This document shows, one piece after another, positions 43,133-52,346 of a stretch of 64,000 nt of DNA. The position numbers were made by a program, and so were the translations under genes. Below the pieces are notes generated by a model. The model saw only the letters and a list, made by a program, of their open reading frames with translations. It searched no databases and was not told where the DNA came from. This stretch comes from Spirochaetota bacterium (GTDB taxonomy: Bacteria > Spirochaetota > UBA4802 > UBA5368): contig SCSX01000089.1 in NCBI GenBank assembly GCA_004297825.1, positions 37,559 through 101,558 of the forward strand, written 5' to 3'. Positions within the stretch are counted from its first letter, which is position 1. Each line of letters opens with the position of its first letter.

Positions 43133-45418
43133 ATGGCGATGCTTAAAGCGGCTCTGAACTGGGTGCGTGCGCACAAGAAAATCGTGTTCATATACGCGCC
43201 CATGGCGATACTGGTAAGCTTTTCAGTGTACACGGGGATCGTGTACCTGGAATGGGAGCACGACAAGGAAGGCTCGCTGAAAAAGCTCGCGCGCTACAAG
43301 AAACTGATCGATCACACGGAGGAGCTCCGCCAGGGGTCCTCGTACAGCTACAGCGACGTCGATCTCTCCGCGAAGGTGGTCGATATCCCCACGCGCATCT
43401 ACGACCGGAACGGAAAAACGATCGGGGAGTTTTTCGAGCAGAAGCGCGAAATCGTCCCCTATGCTTCGATCCCGTCGTGGCTGGTAAAGGCGGTGATCGC
43501 GAGCGAGGACCGGGATTTCCAGGAGCATCGGGGGGTGAGCTTCAAGGGCATCTTCCGCGCCTTCCTGGTGAACATCGTGAGCCTGCGCGTGGTGCAGGGC
43601 GGAAGCACCATCACCCAGCAGCTTGCGAAGGTCCTGTTCACGGACATGGAGCGCAGCCTGAAGCGGAAGATCTACGAGGCATTCTGCGCCTGGGAGATCG
43701 AAAAGCGCTACGATAAGACCGATATACTCTCGATGTATCTCAATCTCATTTATTTCGGGAACGGCGCGTACGGCGTGGAGGCGGCCTCGCGCATGTTTTT
43801 CGGCACCTCGGTCAGGGAACTGAATGAAACCGAGTGCGCCATGATCGTGGGGACGATATCGAACCCCCTCATATACTCGCCGCTCACCAATCTCCCCAAC
43901 TCCCTGTCCAAGACGAAGCGCATCATGCAGTCGATGGTGGACGCCGGTTTCACGAGGAAGGACGCGGCCGATTACCAGTTCCGGAAATTCACCGGCAAGT
44001 GGGACGTGAAATTCGACGCGGGGGGGAAGCCCGTCTCCTCGCTCATCGGGAGCTTCCTCATGAGCTCGTATCGGGTCAATCGCGCGCCGCTGTTCAACGA
44101 GCAGATACGCAAAATGCTCGTCGACAAGTTCGGGGAGGACGTGGTGAAGAAGGGCGGCCTCTCGGTCTACACGACGATAGACGGGGCGCGGCAGGACGTC
44201 GCCGAAAAGGAGCTCAAGGCCGGCGTGCTGGGACAAAGGGAGTACCACCTCGCGCAGGCCGAGCAGAAGCGCGGCACCAGGGCGTACGAGGAGGAGCGCG
44301 AAAACGCGAGCAACATCGAGGGCGCGCTCATCGCATTGAACCCGCAGACCGGGGAGATCGTGTCGTACGTGGGCGGGTACAGTTTTTCCACGCAGAATCA
44401 GATGGACCATGTGGCGCAAGTTTACCGCCAGCCCGGTTCGTCTTTCAAGCCGCTCATCTACGCGGCCGCCCTCGAAGCGCGGGACATCACGCCATCCAGC
44501 GCGATCATCGACGAGGAGAAGGTGTTCAGGAAGGGGTACGCCCCCAAGAACTACGACAACAAGTACCTGGGCAAGGTGACGGCCCGGGACGCGCTCGCGA
44601 AGTCCATCAATATCGCCGCCGTAAAAGTGCTCGATACCACCGGCTATTCGAAGGTGATAAGGTATATCCGCGCCGGCCTGGACCTCTCCTCGTCCGAGAT
44701 GGGCCACAGGTTCCAGGAGACCCTCTCCATGGCGCTGGGCGCCTACGAGCTTTCCCCGCTGGAGAACTGCACCCTGCACGCGGTACTCGTCAACGGGGGG
44801 AATTTCATCAAGCCCTACGGCCTTCGCCACGTGAAGGACTACAACGGGAACATCGTATGGAACTTCGAGGAAGAGGTCGCCGACGAGGTCCGCGAGAAGA
44901 GAAAAAAATTTCGTAAAATTATTGACCCCGTGGCGTGCGCTGTTACAGTATCGATGCTCAAGGGCGTGTTTGAGGAGGGGGGCACCGCGTATTACGCCAT
45001 TAAAGGAAGAAACATCCCCTTCCCTGTCGCGGGCAAGACCGGAACGACATCTAACTACAGCGACGCATGGTTTATCGGTTATACGGCGAATATCGTGACC
45101 GCGGTATGGGTCGGGAACCGGAAGGGCGCCATCTCGCTTGGCCAGGGACGCGCGGGCGGGGTAATATCGGCGAACATCTGGTCGAATTATATCGGACAAT
45201 GCTACCAGAAGGGATCGTACCCCGGGGATTTCCAGCTCCCGGAGGACGGATATACGCGGCAGACGATTTGCCTGGACTCGGGCATGGTTCCGCGGGAGAA
45301 GGGTATCTGCCCCCGTGTCGCGGTCGACGAGATATTCTACTCCGGTACCGAGCCAGGGGAATATTGCCCGATCCACGTGAAGAAGGCGGAAGGGCAGGGC
45401 AAGGCGGCGGTCAAATGA
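43133..45418 (+). CDS. Class A penicillin-binding protein (PBP1-type)
   Basis: 761 residues. One N-terminal membrane helix (~16-38), then a GT51 glycosyltransferase with SEDRDFQEHRG near residue 123 and GGSTITQQLAK near 156, then a transpeptidase with the SxxK serine (PGSSFKPL near 433) and KTGTT near 636. It polymerises and crosslinks peptidoglycan in the periplasm. The stop overlaps the ATG of the M23 peptidase gene (ATGA), pairing wall synthesis with wall hydrolysis. Confidence 0.94.
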   Translation: MAMLKAALNWVRAHKKIVFIYAPMAILVSFSVYTGIVYLEWEHDKEGSLKKLARYKKLIDHTEELRQGSSYSYSDVDLSAKVVDIPTRIYDRNGKTIGEFFEQKREIVPYASIPSWLVKAVIASEDRDFQEHRGVSFKGIFRAFLVNIVSLRVVQGGSTITQQLAKVLFTDMERSLKRKIYEAFCAWEIEKRYDKTDILSMYLNLIYFGNGAYGVEAASRMFFGTSVRELNETECAMIVGTISNPLIYSPLTNLPNSLSKTKRIMQSMVDAGFTRKDAADYQFRKFTGKWDVKFDAGGKPVSSLIGSFLMSSYRVNRAPLFNEQIRKMLVDKFGEDVVKKGGLSVYTTIDGARQDVAEKELKAGVLGQREYHLAQAEQKRGTRAYEEERENASNIEGALIALNPQTGEIVSYVGGYSFSTQNQMDHVAQVYRQPGSSFKPLIYAAALEARDITPSSAIIDEEKVFRKGYAPKNYDNKYLGKVTARDALAKSINIAAVKVLDTTGYSKVIRYIRAGLDLSSSEMGHRFQETLSMALGAYELSPLENCTLHAVLVNGGNFIKPYGLRHVKDYNGNIVWNFEEEVADEVREKRKKFRKIIDPVACAVTVSMLKGVFEEGGTAYYAIKGRNIPFPVAGKTGTTSNYSDAWFIGYTANIVTAVWVGNRKGAISLGQGRAGGVISANIWSNYIGQCYQKGSYPGDFQLPEDGYTRQTICLDSGMVPREKGICPRVAVDEIFYSGTEPGEYCPIHVKKAEGQGKAAVK

Positions 45419-46296
45419 AACGGGGAATTTCGGGCATGAAAGAACGCGCGCTCTTTATCGGCTGCATACTGACCCTGGCCCTCTTGGGGGCCTCGTTTCG
45501 GTGGCCTGTCGACCAGGGTAAGATAACCTCCGTGTTCGGCGAGGCCAGGGCCGACCATTTCCACGACGGGGTGGACATGGTGTGCGCCGATCTCAAGGTG
45601 TACCCTATCGCCGAGGGCGAGCTTGCCTATCTTTGGGACAAGGCGCTCTTCCCCCTGGACCATTACTCAGGAGGGGGAAATTACCGCGTGTTGAGGCACG
45701 AGGACGGCAGATATTCGCTCTATCTCCACCTGGAGGACAGCGGGTCCTACAAGGACGCGTACGGTGAGAGGGACGTCGTGGGAATTATCGGCAACACGGG
45801 CCGCTCCTATGGGCGGCACCTGCACTTCACGGTAATGGATCCCGTTTCGCGCTCCTCGGTGGACCCCATGAGCTTCATGCCGGGTTTCGAGGACACCGCG
45901 CCGCCCCGCATCGCCGAGGTCTACCTGCGGCTGCCCGAGAAATACCATGTCCTGGGCAATAACTCGAACATACGGCTGACCAGGCACCACCCCCTGCTGG
46001 TGAGCATTTCCGATTCCATGGGGGGCAGGGAGAGCGTAGGGGTTCACTACCTCGCGGTCGAGCTGAACGGCAAAAAGGTGCTGGAAATAAATTTCTCGGA
46101 AATAAATTTCTCGAAAAATGGATTGACAATTTCAGGCAAAAAATTTCAGGATTTATTCGACGAGAAGGGATACTACCGCGTGGGCGATCCGGTCTATGCC
46201 CAGGGGTCCAATACAGTAAAGATCGTGGCCCGGGACTTCCGCGGCAACGAAGCCGTTAAAGATATTACTTTCAACGCCAAGCTCGAGATCCAGTAG
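45415..46296 (+). CDS. Exported M23-family peptidase
   Basis: 293 residues. Signal segment LFIGCILTLALLGASF. The LytM/M23 core has HFHDGVDM (first zinc ligands) and GNTGRSYGRHLHF (final HxH), so it should be an active endopeptidase cutting peptidoglycan crosslinks. A C-terminal ~120-residue region of beta type follows. Within it EINFS is duplicated in tandem (46083-46112 repeats GAAATAAATTTCTCG). Start is by the ATGA overlap with the PBP gene. Confidence 0.88.
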   Translation: MKRGISGMKERALFIGCILTLALLGASFRWPVDQGKITSVFGEARADHFHDGVDMVCADLKVYPIAEGELAYLWDKALFPLDHYSGGGNYRVLRHEDGRYSLYLHLEDSGSYKDAYGERDVVGIIGNTGRSYGRHLHFTVMDPVSRSSVDPMSFMPGFEDTAPPRIAEVYLRLPEKYHVLGNNSNIRLTRHHPLLVSISDSMGGRESVGVHYLAVELNGKKVLEINFSEINFSKNGLTISGKKFQDLFDEKGYYRVGDPVYAQGSNTVKIVARDFRGNEAVKDITFNAKLEIQ

Positions 46297-46337
46297 CGCA
46301 TGGAAGCGCCGGGTAACGCTGGAGGGGGAACCTGTCC

Positions 46338-46751
46338 GTGAAAAACATGATTCCTTACATCAGGAGGAAGAAGAATATCAAGCAGTACGATATGGCGAAA
46401 GCGCTGCGCGTTTCGCCGTCGTACCTGTGCAAGATTGAAAAAGGCATCCAGGAGCCTTCGGACAAATTCAGGCAGGCGTGCGCCAAGTACCTTGGTGTGA
46501 CCGCGATTTCGCTCTTCCCGGCGGCGATCGACGACGCGAAAATACGCACGATCAACAAGTCTTTCAGCAACAAGCTCTGGAGCGTGAGGAAGGAAAAGAG
46601 AATAAAACAGTACGAGCTCGCGAAACAGCTGCGGTGCTCGCCCTCCTACCTTTCGAAGGTGGAGAAAGGGCTTCAGGAGCCCACGGCCCAGTTTAAGAAA
46701 ACCTGCGCCAAGATATTAAAGACCAAGGAGTCCGAGCTCTTCCCCTCGTAA
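46338..46751 (+). CDS. Tandem Xre-type helix-turn-helix protein
   Basis: 137 residues, GTG start with GGAGGGGG nine bases upstream. It consists of two copies of the same ~60-residue Xre HTH domain: residues ~3-62 (IPYIRRKKNIKQYDMAKALR, then VSPSYLCKIEKGIQEPSDKF) and ~76-135 (LWSVRKEKRIKQYELAKQLR, then CSPSYLSKVEKGLQEPTAQF). Each ends in a SLFP or ELFP. One chain thus carries two DNA-binding units. Targets unknown. Confidence 0.85.
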   Translation: MKNMIPYIRRKKNIKQYDMAKALRVSPSYLCKIEKGIQEPSDKFRQACAKYLGVTAISLFPAAIDDAKIRTINKSFSNKLWSVRKEKRIKQYELAKQLRCSPSYLSKVEKGLQEPTAQFKKTCAKILKTKESELFPS

Positions 46752-46805
46752 AGAAGGAACCCCCGCACGTTCCGGTTCTCCGGGCCCTGCGAACGCTCAA
46801 CATAC

Positions 46806-48065
46806 ATGAATCATACCACAATCGATTATCTGGTCATCGTGTTCTCCCTGGCGCTCTCTGCGTTCTTCAACAGTTCGGAAAGCGCCCTGTTCTCCCTTAA
46901 AAGTTCCCATTTGCTCAAATTCGCGTCGTCGCCGCATGCGCGGGAAAAGCTCGTGGGCGAGGTGATGAACAGGCCCGAAAAGATACTCATTACCATCCTG
47001 CTGGGCAACCTGCTCGTGAGCTTCGCCGCTTCGACCGTTGCCACGCGGCTGCTTTTGGAGGTGTACGGCGACGTGGGACATTTCATCGCGATCGCGGTCG
47101 TCACCCCGGTGGTGATCATCCTCTGCGAGGTGATGCCCAAGACGTTTTCGATCGCGGACCCCGTGTACTTTGCCAGGCTGGTGATTTCACCGCTCAATTT
47201 TTTCAATCGGCTTTTCTACCCCGTGCGCGAGGCACTCCTTGCGCTTGTGAACGTGTTCATCCGGCTTTTCAGCCTGAAGACCGACAGCTCGGGCCTGATC
47301 ACCGAGGACGAACTGGACGCGGCGCTCCTGATGGGCGAGCACGGCGGACTCATTGGCAAGGAGGAGGGGATTTTCATAAAGAACGTGCTCCGCTTTTCAA
47401 AGAAGGAGGCGCAGAACGTGATGACGCCCCGCAACCAGGCGGTCTTCGTGCCCTATGGCGCGAGCGTCGAGAAGGCGGCCGAAATCTTTCTCAAATCCGG
47501 GCTCGTGCGCGCCGCGGTGTTCAAGAAGGACCTGGACGATATCGTGGGGGTCCTGGATTCCCGCACCCTGATCCCCTACCGATGGGGATTCAAGAAGGCG
47601 CAAAATATCAACCGCATGCTCTATACCATGCACCACTATCCCGCCACCAAGGAGCTGGGCGAGCTCCTGGTCGAGTTCCTGAACAAGAGCATCCAGATAG
47701 CGATCGTCGTGGACGAATACGGGGGCACCGCGGGCGTCGTCACACTCTCCGGCATACTGTCCGAGCTCATGGGAAGGGAGTTCTCGGACTGGGACGACCC
47801 GGGCAGGCCGGAGGTGCGCCGCATAACGGGAGATCGCGCCGTTATCGAAGGGGATATGCAGATCGACGATTTCAATCACGCCTTTGGCGAGGATCTCTCG
47901 AGCTCGGAATCCGAAACGATGGCGGGTTTCATGATCGAGCGGCTTGAGCACTTTCCCGGGAAGGACGAGGTCGTCAGGACCCAAAAGCACGTTCTGCGGG
48001 TCAAGCGCACCGCGAACAATCGCATCGTGAGCATCGAGGTCATGCGCGGGGACGAACACCGATGA
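46806..48065 (+). CDS. CNNM/CorC-type membrane protein, copy 1
   Basis: 419 residues: DUF21/CNNM membrane domain (~1-185, with FFNSSESALFSLKSS and LLGNLLVSFAAST), paired CBS domains (~205-330, with VMTPRNQAVFVPY and VVDEYGGTAGVVTLSGILSE), and a C-terminal CorC_HlyC domain (~345-419). The family is linked to Mg2+/Co2+ export or resistance. The stop overlaps the start of copy 2 (ATGA), so the two are translated together and may form a heteromer. Confidence 0.88.
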   Translation: MNHTTIDYLVIVFSLALSAFFNSSESALFSLKSSHLLKFASSPHAREKLVGEVMNRPEKILITILLGNLLVSFAASTVATRLLLEVYGDVGHFIAIAVVTPVVIILCEVMPKTFSIADPVYFARLVISPLNFFNRLFYPVREALLALVNVFIRLFSLKTDSSGLITEDELDAALLMGEHGGLIGKEEGIFIKNVLRFSKKEAQNVMTPRNQAVFVPYGASVEKAAEIFLKSGLVRAAVFKKDLDDIVGVLDSRTLIPYRWGFKKAQNINRMLYTMHHYPATKELGELLVEFLNKSIQIAIVVDEYGGTAGVVTLSGILSELMGREFSDWDDPGRPEVRRITGDRAVIEGDMQIDDFNHAFGEDLSSSESETMAGFMIERLEHFPGKDEVVRTQKHVLRVKRTANNRIVSIEVMRGDEHR

Positions 48066-49321
48066 TATCGCAATTCGTGGTTTACAATATGTCGATCGTG
48101 GCGTTCATGGCCTTCTCGTTTTTCTTTTCGGGGATCGAAACGGCGATCATCAGCTCGAGCCCCATGAAGCTCATGCCCCTGGCCGAAAAGGGGAGCAGGC
48201 GCGCGAAGAGGGCGCTGCTCGTCATGGAGCGCGTCGAGGACGCGATCAGCATGGCGCTTATCGGCAACAATATCGTCAATATCGCCGCCTCGGCCTTTAT
48301 CGCGTACATCGCAACCTCGTATTACCTTTCGTCCGAGAGCGAGCTCCTGGTCATCACCGTGGCCGAAACGATAGTATTTCTTGTCTGCTGCGAGCTTTTT
48401 CCCAAGGTCCTGGCGCGCGCGAAGGCGGAAACGTTTCTCATGCTGCTATCCCCGGTGGTGCTGGTTCTCATGGCGGCCTTCAAGCCCGCGATCCGCGCCT
48501 CGCTGGGGCTCTCCCGCGGGATACGATCGCTCATGAAGCTGGAAGATTCATCCCGGTTCGGGCTGGCGCGGTCCAGGGAGGAGATCGACCTCCTGTTCCG
48601 CCTGGGGGTGCGTCACGGGATTATCGACAAGGATCACCACGATCTCATCAACGAGTTTCTTTCGTTTCACAAGGTAACCGCGTACGAGGTGATGACGCCG
48701 CTTATCGACCTCGTGTCGGTGGAAAAGAGGCAGACCGTGAGATCGCTTATCGACGTCATTTACCGGACGAGCTTTTCGCGCATCCCGGTGTACGAGGGGA
48801 GGGTCGACAACATAATCGGCTACGTGTTTTACCGCGACCTGCTCGCGAACACGGCGGTCGGCAGCATCGAGGAGATAATCCATCCTCCGCGCTTCGTGCC
48901 CTCCACCAAGAACATCCACGCGCTCTACTACGAGATGAGGAGCGAGAAGATACCGGTCGTATTCGTGGTGAACGAGTTTGGCGCGGTGGAAGGCATGGCG
49001 ACCAGGGAAGACATCGCGGAAGAGATCGTGGGGGAGATACAGACGCGCGATCATCCCCGCAGGGAGCTTTTTAAAAAGGTGTCGGAACGAAAGTTCGAAC
49101 TGAGCGGCAACCTGGACATCGATTTTCTGCACAGGCGTTTCGGGCTTGCCGTGGAGAAAAAGGGCTTCGAGACCGTCGCAGGCTTCCTGGCCTTTCACCT
49201 GGGAAGGATACCCGCGAGGGGCGACCGGTTTGAATTCGATAACTTCGTATTTGTCGTGGATGAGGCGACCCCGCGCTTTACGGAAAAGGTGACGCTGCTC
49301 GCCCCCCGCGTAAAGAAGTGA
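48062..49321 (+). CDS. CNNM/CorC-type membrane protein, copy 2
   Basis: 419 residues with the same architecture as copy 1 but considerably diverged: FFFSGIETAIISSSPMKLMP, then ALIGNNIVNIAASAF, CBS pair (EVMTPLIDLVSVEKRQTVRS, then VVFVVNEFGAVEGMATREDI), and CorC_HlyC tail. In both copies the membrane domain keeps the S-G/S-x-E-T/S-A motif of the family. It is convergent with the HIT gene with no spacing. Confidence 0.88.
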   Translation: MISQFVVYNMSIVAFMAFSFFFSGIETAIISSSPMKLMPLAEKGSRRAKRALLVMERVEDAISMALIGNNIVNIAASAFIAYIATSYYLSSESELLVITVAETIVFLVCCELFPKVLARAKAETFLMLLSPVVLVLMAAFKPAIRASLGLSRGIRSLMKLEDSSRFGLARSREEIDLLFRLGVRHGIIDKDHHDLINEFLSFHKVTAYEVMTPLIDLVSVEKRQTVRSLIDVIYRTSFSRIPVYEGRVDNIIGYVFYRDLLANTAVGSIEEIIHPPRFVPSTKNIHALYYEMRSEKIPVVFVVNEFGAVEGMATREDIAEEIVGEIQTRDHPRRELFKKVSERKFELSGNLDIDFLHRRFGLAVEKKGFETVAGFLAFHLGRIPARGDRFEFDNFVFVVDEATPRFTEKVTLLAPRVKK

Positions 49322-49669
49322 TCACCGGGAGAGCATGGGGCCCATATCCGGTTTCCCGCCCATCACGTGCACGTGGAGGTGCCAGATGACCTGTCCGCCC
49401 GCGGCGCCGTTGTTGATGATCACGCGATAGCCCGCCTCGTCGATCTTCCTGATGCGCGCCACCTCCTTTACCCCCAGGAAGAGATCGCCCATGATGGAAC
49501 TGTTTTCCGGCGTAAGCTCGTCTATGTTCCGTATGTGGGTCTTGTGGATCACCAGCGCGTGGACCGGTGCCTGGGGGCTGATATCCTCGAACGCGTACAC
49601 CGTGTCATTCTCGAAAATTTTTTTCGAGGGGATTTTTCCCCCGATAATATCGCAGAAAAGGCATCCCAT
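49322..49669 (-). CDS. HIT-family (HinT-like) purine phosphoramidase
   Basis: 115 residues. CLFCDIIGGKIPSKK at the N-terminus and the histidine triad HLHVHVMGG near residue 98 identify HinT-type nucleotide hydrolases, which act on adenosine 5'-phosphoramidates. The length is normal. It ends exactly at the stop of the convergent CorC-like gene. Confidence 0.94.
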   Translation of the reverse strand: MGCLFCDIIGGKIPSKKIFENDTVYAFEDISPQAPVHALVIHKTHIRNIDELTPENSSIMGDLFLGVKEVARIRKIDEAGYRVIINNGAAGGQVIWHLHVHVMGGKPDMGPMLSR

Positions 49670-49890
49670 ACGCAGCTCCTTTCGCAGAGGTGGCGCGCGG
49701 GGGGCGCGTCCGGGGTCCCGGTGTGCGCTATCCGCGCGTAAATAAAATCAGAACATTGAAGACTGCCAAGGTCAAGTACTATCCGCCGGTTCCGGCGCCA
49801 TGCCGATGGGGTATGTATTATTTTCCGGGGAGGTGGGCGTAAATGTGCATACCTTACCCATGGTTTGGCGTGCGTGTGCAGGTGTGATGC

Positions 49891-50370
49891 TTAATGTGAG
49901 GCGGTGCGGCGGAGTATTTTGGTGGGTGAAGCTCTTGTAGGGTGGTTTTCGGTGTCCCCCCAGTAGAATTCCCAGCACCGAATGCCCCCTGTGCTCCTTT
50001 GGCCGATGGCATAATGGGGGAACCGAACATAATTATGCCTTCCGGCTGAATCGTGCAGCAGCTCGTACAGGTAGCGCTTCGTCGCAATGGCTACCAGATA
50101 TGAGACCGAGAACCGGCTCAACTTACGGAAATCCGACGCAAACTCATTCTCATTCTTCCTGAAGCGAATCGGAAAACAATGCCAGCGCTTCAAAGGATCA
50201 CGGGGCTGATACTTAACCAGAGTAAACCCTCCCTGAAACCGATCAATATCGCGCAGAACGCGCTTCAGGAGCATGATGACGACAGCCTGGCGGCTTGTTT
50301 TGAGCTTTGCCGCGGCAAGGGCGATATTCACGAAGACGATGTGGCTCATGTTTATAGAAGTGCGAAGCAT
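49891..50370 (-). CDS. Hypothetical protein with ribbon-helix-helix-like N-terminus (paralogue B)
   Basis: 159 residues from the ATG at 50370 with GGAGG eight bases upstream; the frame is open further but those residues are not in paralogue A. It matches the gene at 2866-3324 along its whole length: MLRTSINM, then RDIDRFQGGFTLVKYQPRDP, WHCFPIRF, SDFRKLSRFSVSYLVAIATK, HYAIGQR and CWEFYWGD. The similarity includes the upstream ~80 bases and the last codons. The protein family is unknown; the N-terminus looks like a CopG-type DNA-binding fold. It is AT-richer than neighbours. Confidence 0.7.
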   Translation of the reverse strand: MLRTSINMSHIVFVNIALAAAKLKTSRQAVVIMLLKRVLRDIDRFQGGFTLVKYQPRDPLKRWHCFPIRFRKNENEFASDFRKLSRFSVSYLVAIATKRYLYELLHDSAGRHNYVRFPHYAIGQRSTGGIRCWEFYWGDTENHPTRASPTKILRRTASH

Positions 50371-50635
50371 TCCGTATCCTCCGGGACAAAACCGAGCGTC
50401 CAAAGTGAATACGAATGGGGCATGGAAAATATGAACGGTTTTCCCGGCTATGTTCCGGGCGCCCGAAAATTAATATACATTCTGCCGATGTGTGAGGGGA
50501 CAAAGGGCGAAACCGCGGGAGACGGCGGCGGATTCTGTGGGGGAAACGGGAGGGAGCCGTCGGATATACAGGAAATCCCGGAGGTGCCGCGGTAAACTGC
50601 TTGCGTGCGCGGGGGCGGGCACCACAGTGGAACCC

Positions 50636-51757
50636 ATGAACACCGTAAGGGACATCAAGCTTGTGGTGTATGACCGGGCGGAGCGCGCGCTTCCCCTGGT
50701 ACGCTCGTTCCTTGCGCTCGAGGGACCGCGCGCGGCCTCTTACGCCAACGAGGCGGAGCTGGGCGCAATGCTCGCGCGGGCGCGGGACGAGGGGCTCACC
50801 TCCAAGCAGGTCCTTGTGCTCAAGCGTTTCCTGGGGCGTTTCTTCCAGGTCTGTCCCGGTTCCGCGAACGTGACCTGCTGCCGGTACCGGCTCATCAACA
50901 CGGGCTTCAACTGCCTGTTCAACTGCACCTACTGCTACCTGAGCTCCTACCTGAATTCGTTCGGGATCGTCCAGTTTACCAACCTGGACGCCGCGCTCGA
51001 TGAGCTCGCGTCATTTCAGCGAAGCGCGGATACCTCGATGGTGTACCGCGTGGGGACCGGCGAGTTCACCGATTCGCTCATGATGGACGAGGTGACCGGG
51101 TTTGGCCGCGCGATCGTGAGCCGCGCGGCCACCATGCGCAACGTCATGATCGAGCTTAAAACGAAGTCCTCGCGCATCGACCACCTCCTGGACATTCGCG
51201 AAAAGGGAAACGCCGTCCTGGCATGGAGCCTGAATACCCCGCGCGCAATCGCCCGTTACGAGGAGGGCGCCGCCGGGCTGGACGAGCGCCTGGACGCGGC
51301 CGCGCGCGCGGTCCGGGCGGGATATTTCGTCGCCTTTCACTTCGACCCGATGATCCTCTACCCCGGATGCGAGGAGGAGTATGAGCGGGTCGCCGATTCG
51401 CTTTTCCGCGCGGTGGACGGGCAAAGGGTGGTATGGATCTCCCTGGGCTGCTTCCGGCACAGCGCGGGTTTCAGGGAGTCGTTGCGGGAGGCATTCCCCG
51501 ACGAGGACCTCACCCTCGCCGAGATGTTCCCCGGACCGGATGGCAAGCTTCGCTATCTTGCGCCCCGGCGCAAGGCTCTTTTTAGGCGCATGCTCGCCCG
51601 CATCCGCGCGCACTCATCCGCGCCGTACGTATACCTCTGCATGGAACCGCGGCACGTCTGGGAGGACGTGTTCGGCCGTTCGTTTGAATCGAACGAGGAG
51701 CTCGAGGCCGATATGAGCGGGCACCTTATTCGCACCTTCGGCGTATCGGTCCGCTGA
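50636..51757 (+). CDS. Spore photoproduct lyase-like radical SAM protein
   Basis: 373 residues from MNTVRDIKLVVYDRAER (a GTG nine bases upstream is the alternative). C93-x3-C97-x2-C100 (NCLFNCTYCYLSSY) is the radical SAM cluster site. The following YRVGTGEFTDSLMMD, LKTKSSRIDHLLDI, then WSLNTPRAIARYEEG and HFDPMILYPGCEEEY match SplB-related proteins that are found in non-sporulating bacteria. Whether it repairs DNA is not known. It stands alone. Confidence 0.82.
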   Translation: MNTVRDIKLVVYDRAERALPLVRSFLALEGPRAASYANEAELGAMLARARDEGLTSKQVLVLKRFLGRFFQVCPGSANVTCCRYRLINTGFNCLFNCTYCYLSSYLNSFGIVQFTNLDAALDELASFQRSADTSMVYRVGTGEFTDSLMMDEVTGFGRAIVSRAATMRNVMIELKTKSSRIDHLLDIREKGNAVLAWSLNTPRAIARYEEGAAGLDERLDAAARAVRAGYFVAFHFDPMILYPGCEEEYERVADSLFRAVDGQRVVWISLGCFRHSAGFRESLREAFPDEDLTLAEMFPGPDGKLRYLAPRRKALFRRMLARIRAHSSAPYVYLCMEPRHVWEDVFGRSFESNEELEADMSGHLIRTFGVSVR

Positions 51758-51767
51758 TTTCCGCGTT

Positions 51768-52346
51768 TCATTTCTTCTTTTCGATGAGGCTGCCGAACAC
51801 GCTCGCGAACCCCCTGCGCTCGCCGAAGAATCCGCGCGCCCGCGACTTGATGTCCTCGACGGAGATGAACGCGCCGGGCTCCAGTGCCTCTACGGTCTCG
51901 AACACCTTTCGCGCCTTCTTGCGCGGCACTATGGTATAGATGATGGTAACCTCGCCCTTCGCCCCGCGACCCTTTATCGTGGTGACCCCGAAGCCCTCCT
52001 GGCGCAGCACCACGGGGAGGGTGAGCATTTTCTCCGTGGTAATGATGCGGATCGCCTGGGTCCCGATCGCGATCTTCGATTCGAGCCACATTCCCGCGTA
52101 ATTGCCCGTCGCGAAGCCCGCGGCGTAGACCAGGTAGCTCGCGACCCCGTGAAGGCCGAACATCACCTCGCGGATGGCCGCGAGCCATATGAGCACCTCG
52201 ACGAAGCCGAACAGCGGCGCGAGGGTGCGGTATCCCCGTGAAACCAGGATTATCCGGATCGTTCCGATAGACACGTCCATGATGCGCGCGAGGAAGATGA
52301 GGAGCATGCCCGCTATTTCAGGGGGCATGAAGCGCGACAGGTCCAT
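51768..52346 (-). CDS. UPF0316-type membrane protein (DUF5698/DUF2179)
   Basis: 192 residues. Three membrane helices (LLIFLARIMDVSIGTIRIIL, then APLFGFVEVLIWLAAIREVM and VASYLVYAAGFATGNYAGMW) are followed by a soluble DUF2179 domain (GFGVTTIKGRGAKGEVTIIY, then VPRKKARKVFETVEALEP). This is the UPF0316 architecture; DUF2179 is thought to bind a nucleotide or metabolite. Function unknown. It converges with the radical SAM gene, 10 bases apart. Confidence 0.85.
   Translation of the reverse strand: MDLSRFMPPEIAGMLLIFLARIMDVSIGTIRIILVSRGYRTLAPLFGFVEVLIWLAAIREVMFGLHGVASYLVYAAGFATGNYAGMWLESKIAIGTQAIRIITTEKMLTLPVVLRQEGFGVTTIKGRGAKGEVTIIYTIVPRKKARKVFETVEALEPGAFISVEDIKSRARGFFGERRGFASVFGSLIEKKK

Noticed and set aside
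43223..45376. Long antisense open frame opposite the PBP gene
   Set aside because: It mirrors a well-supported gene, has unusual Arg/His/Val-rich composition and no domain; a by-product of high GC.
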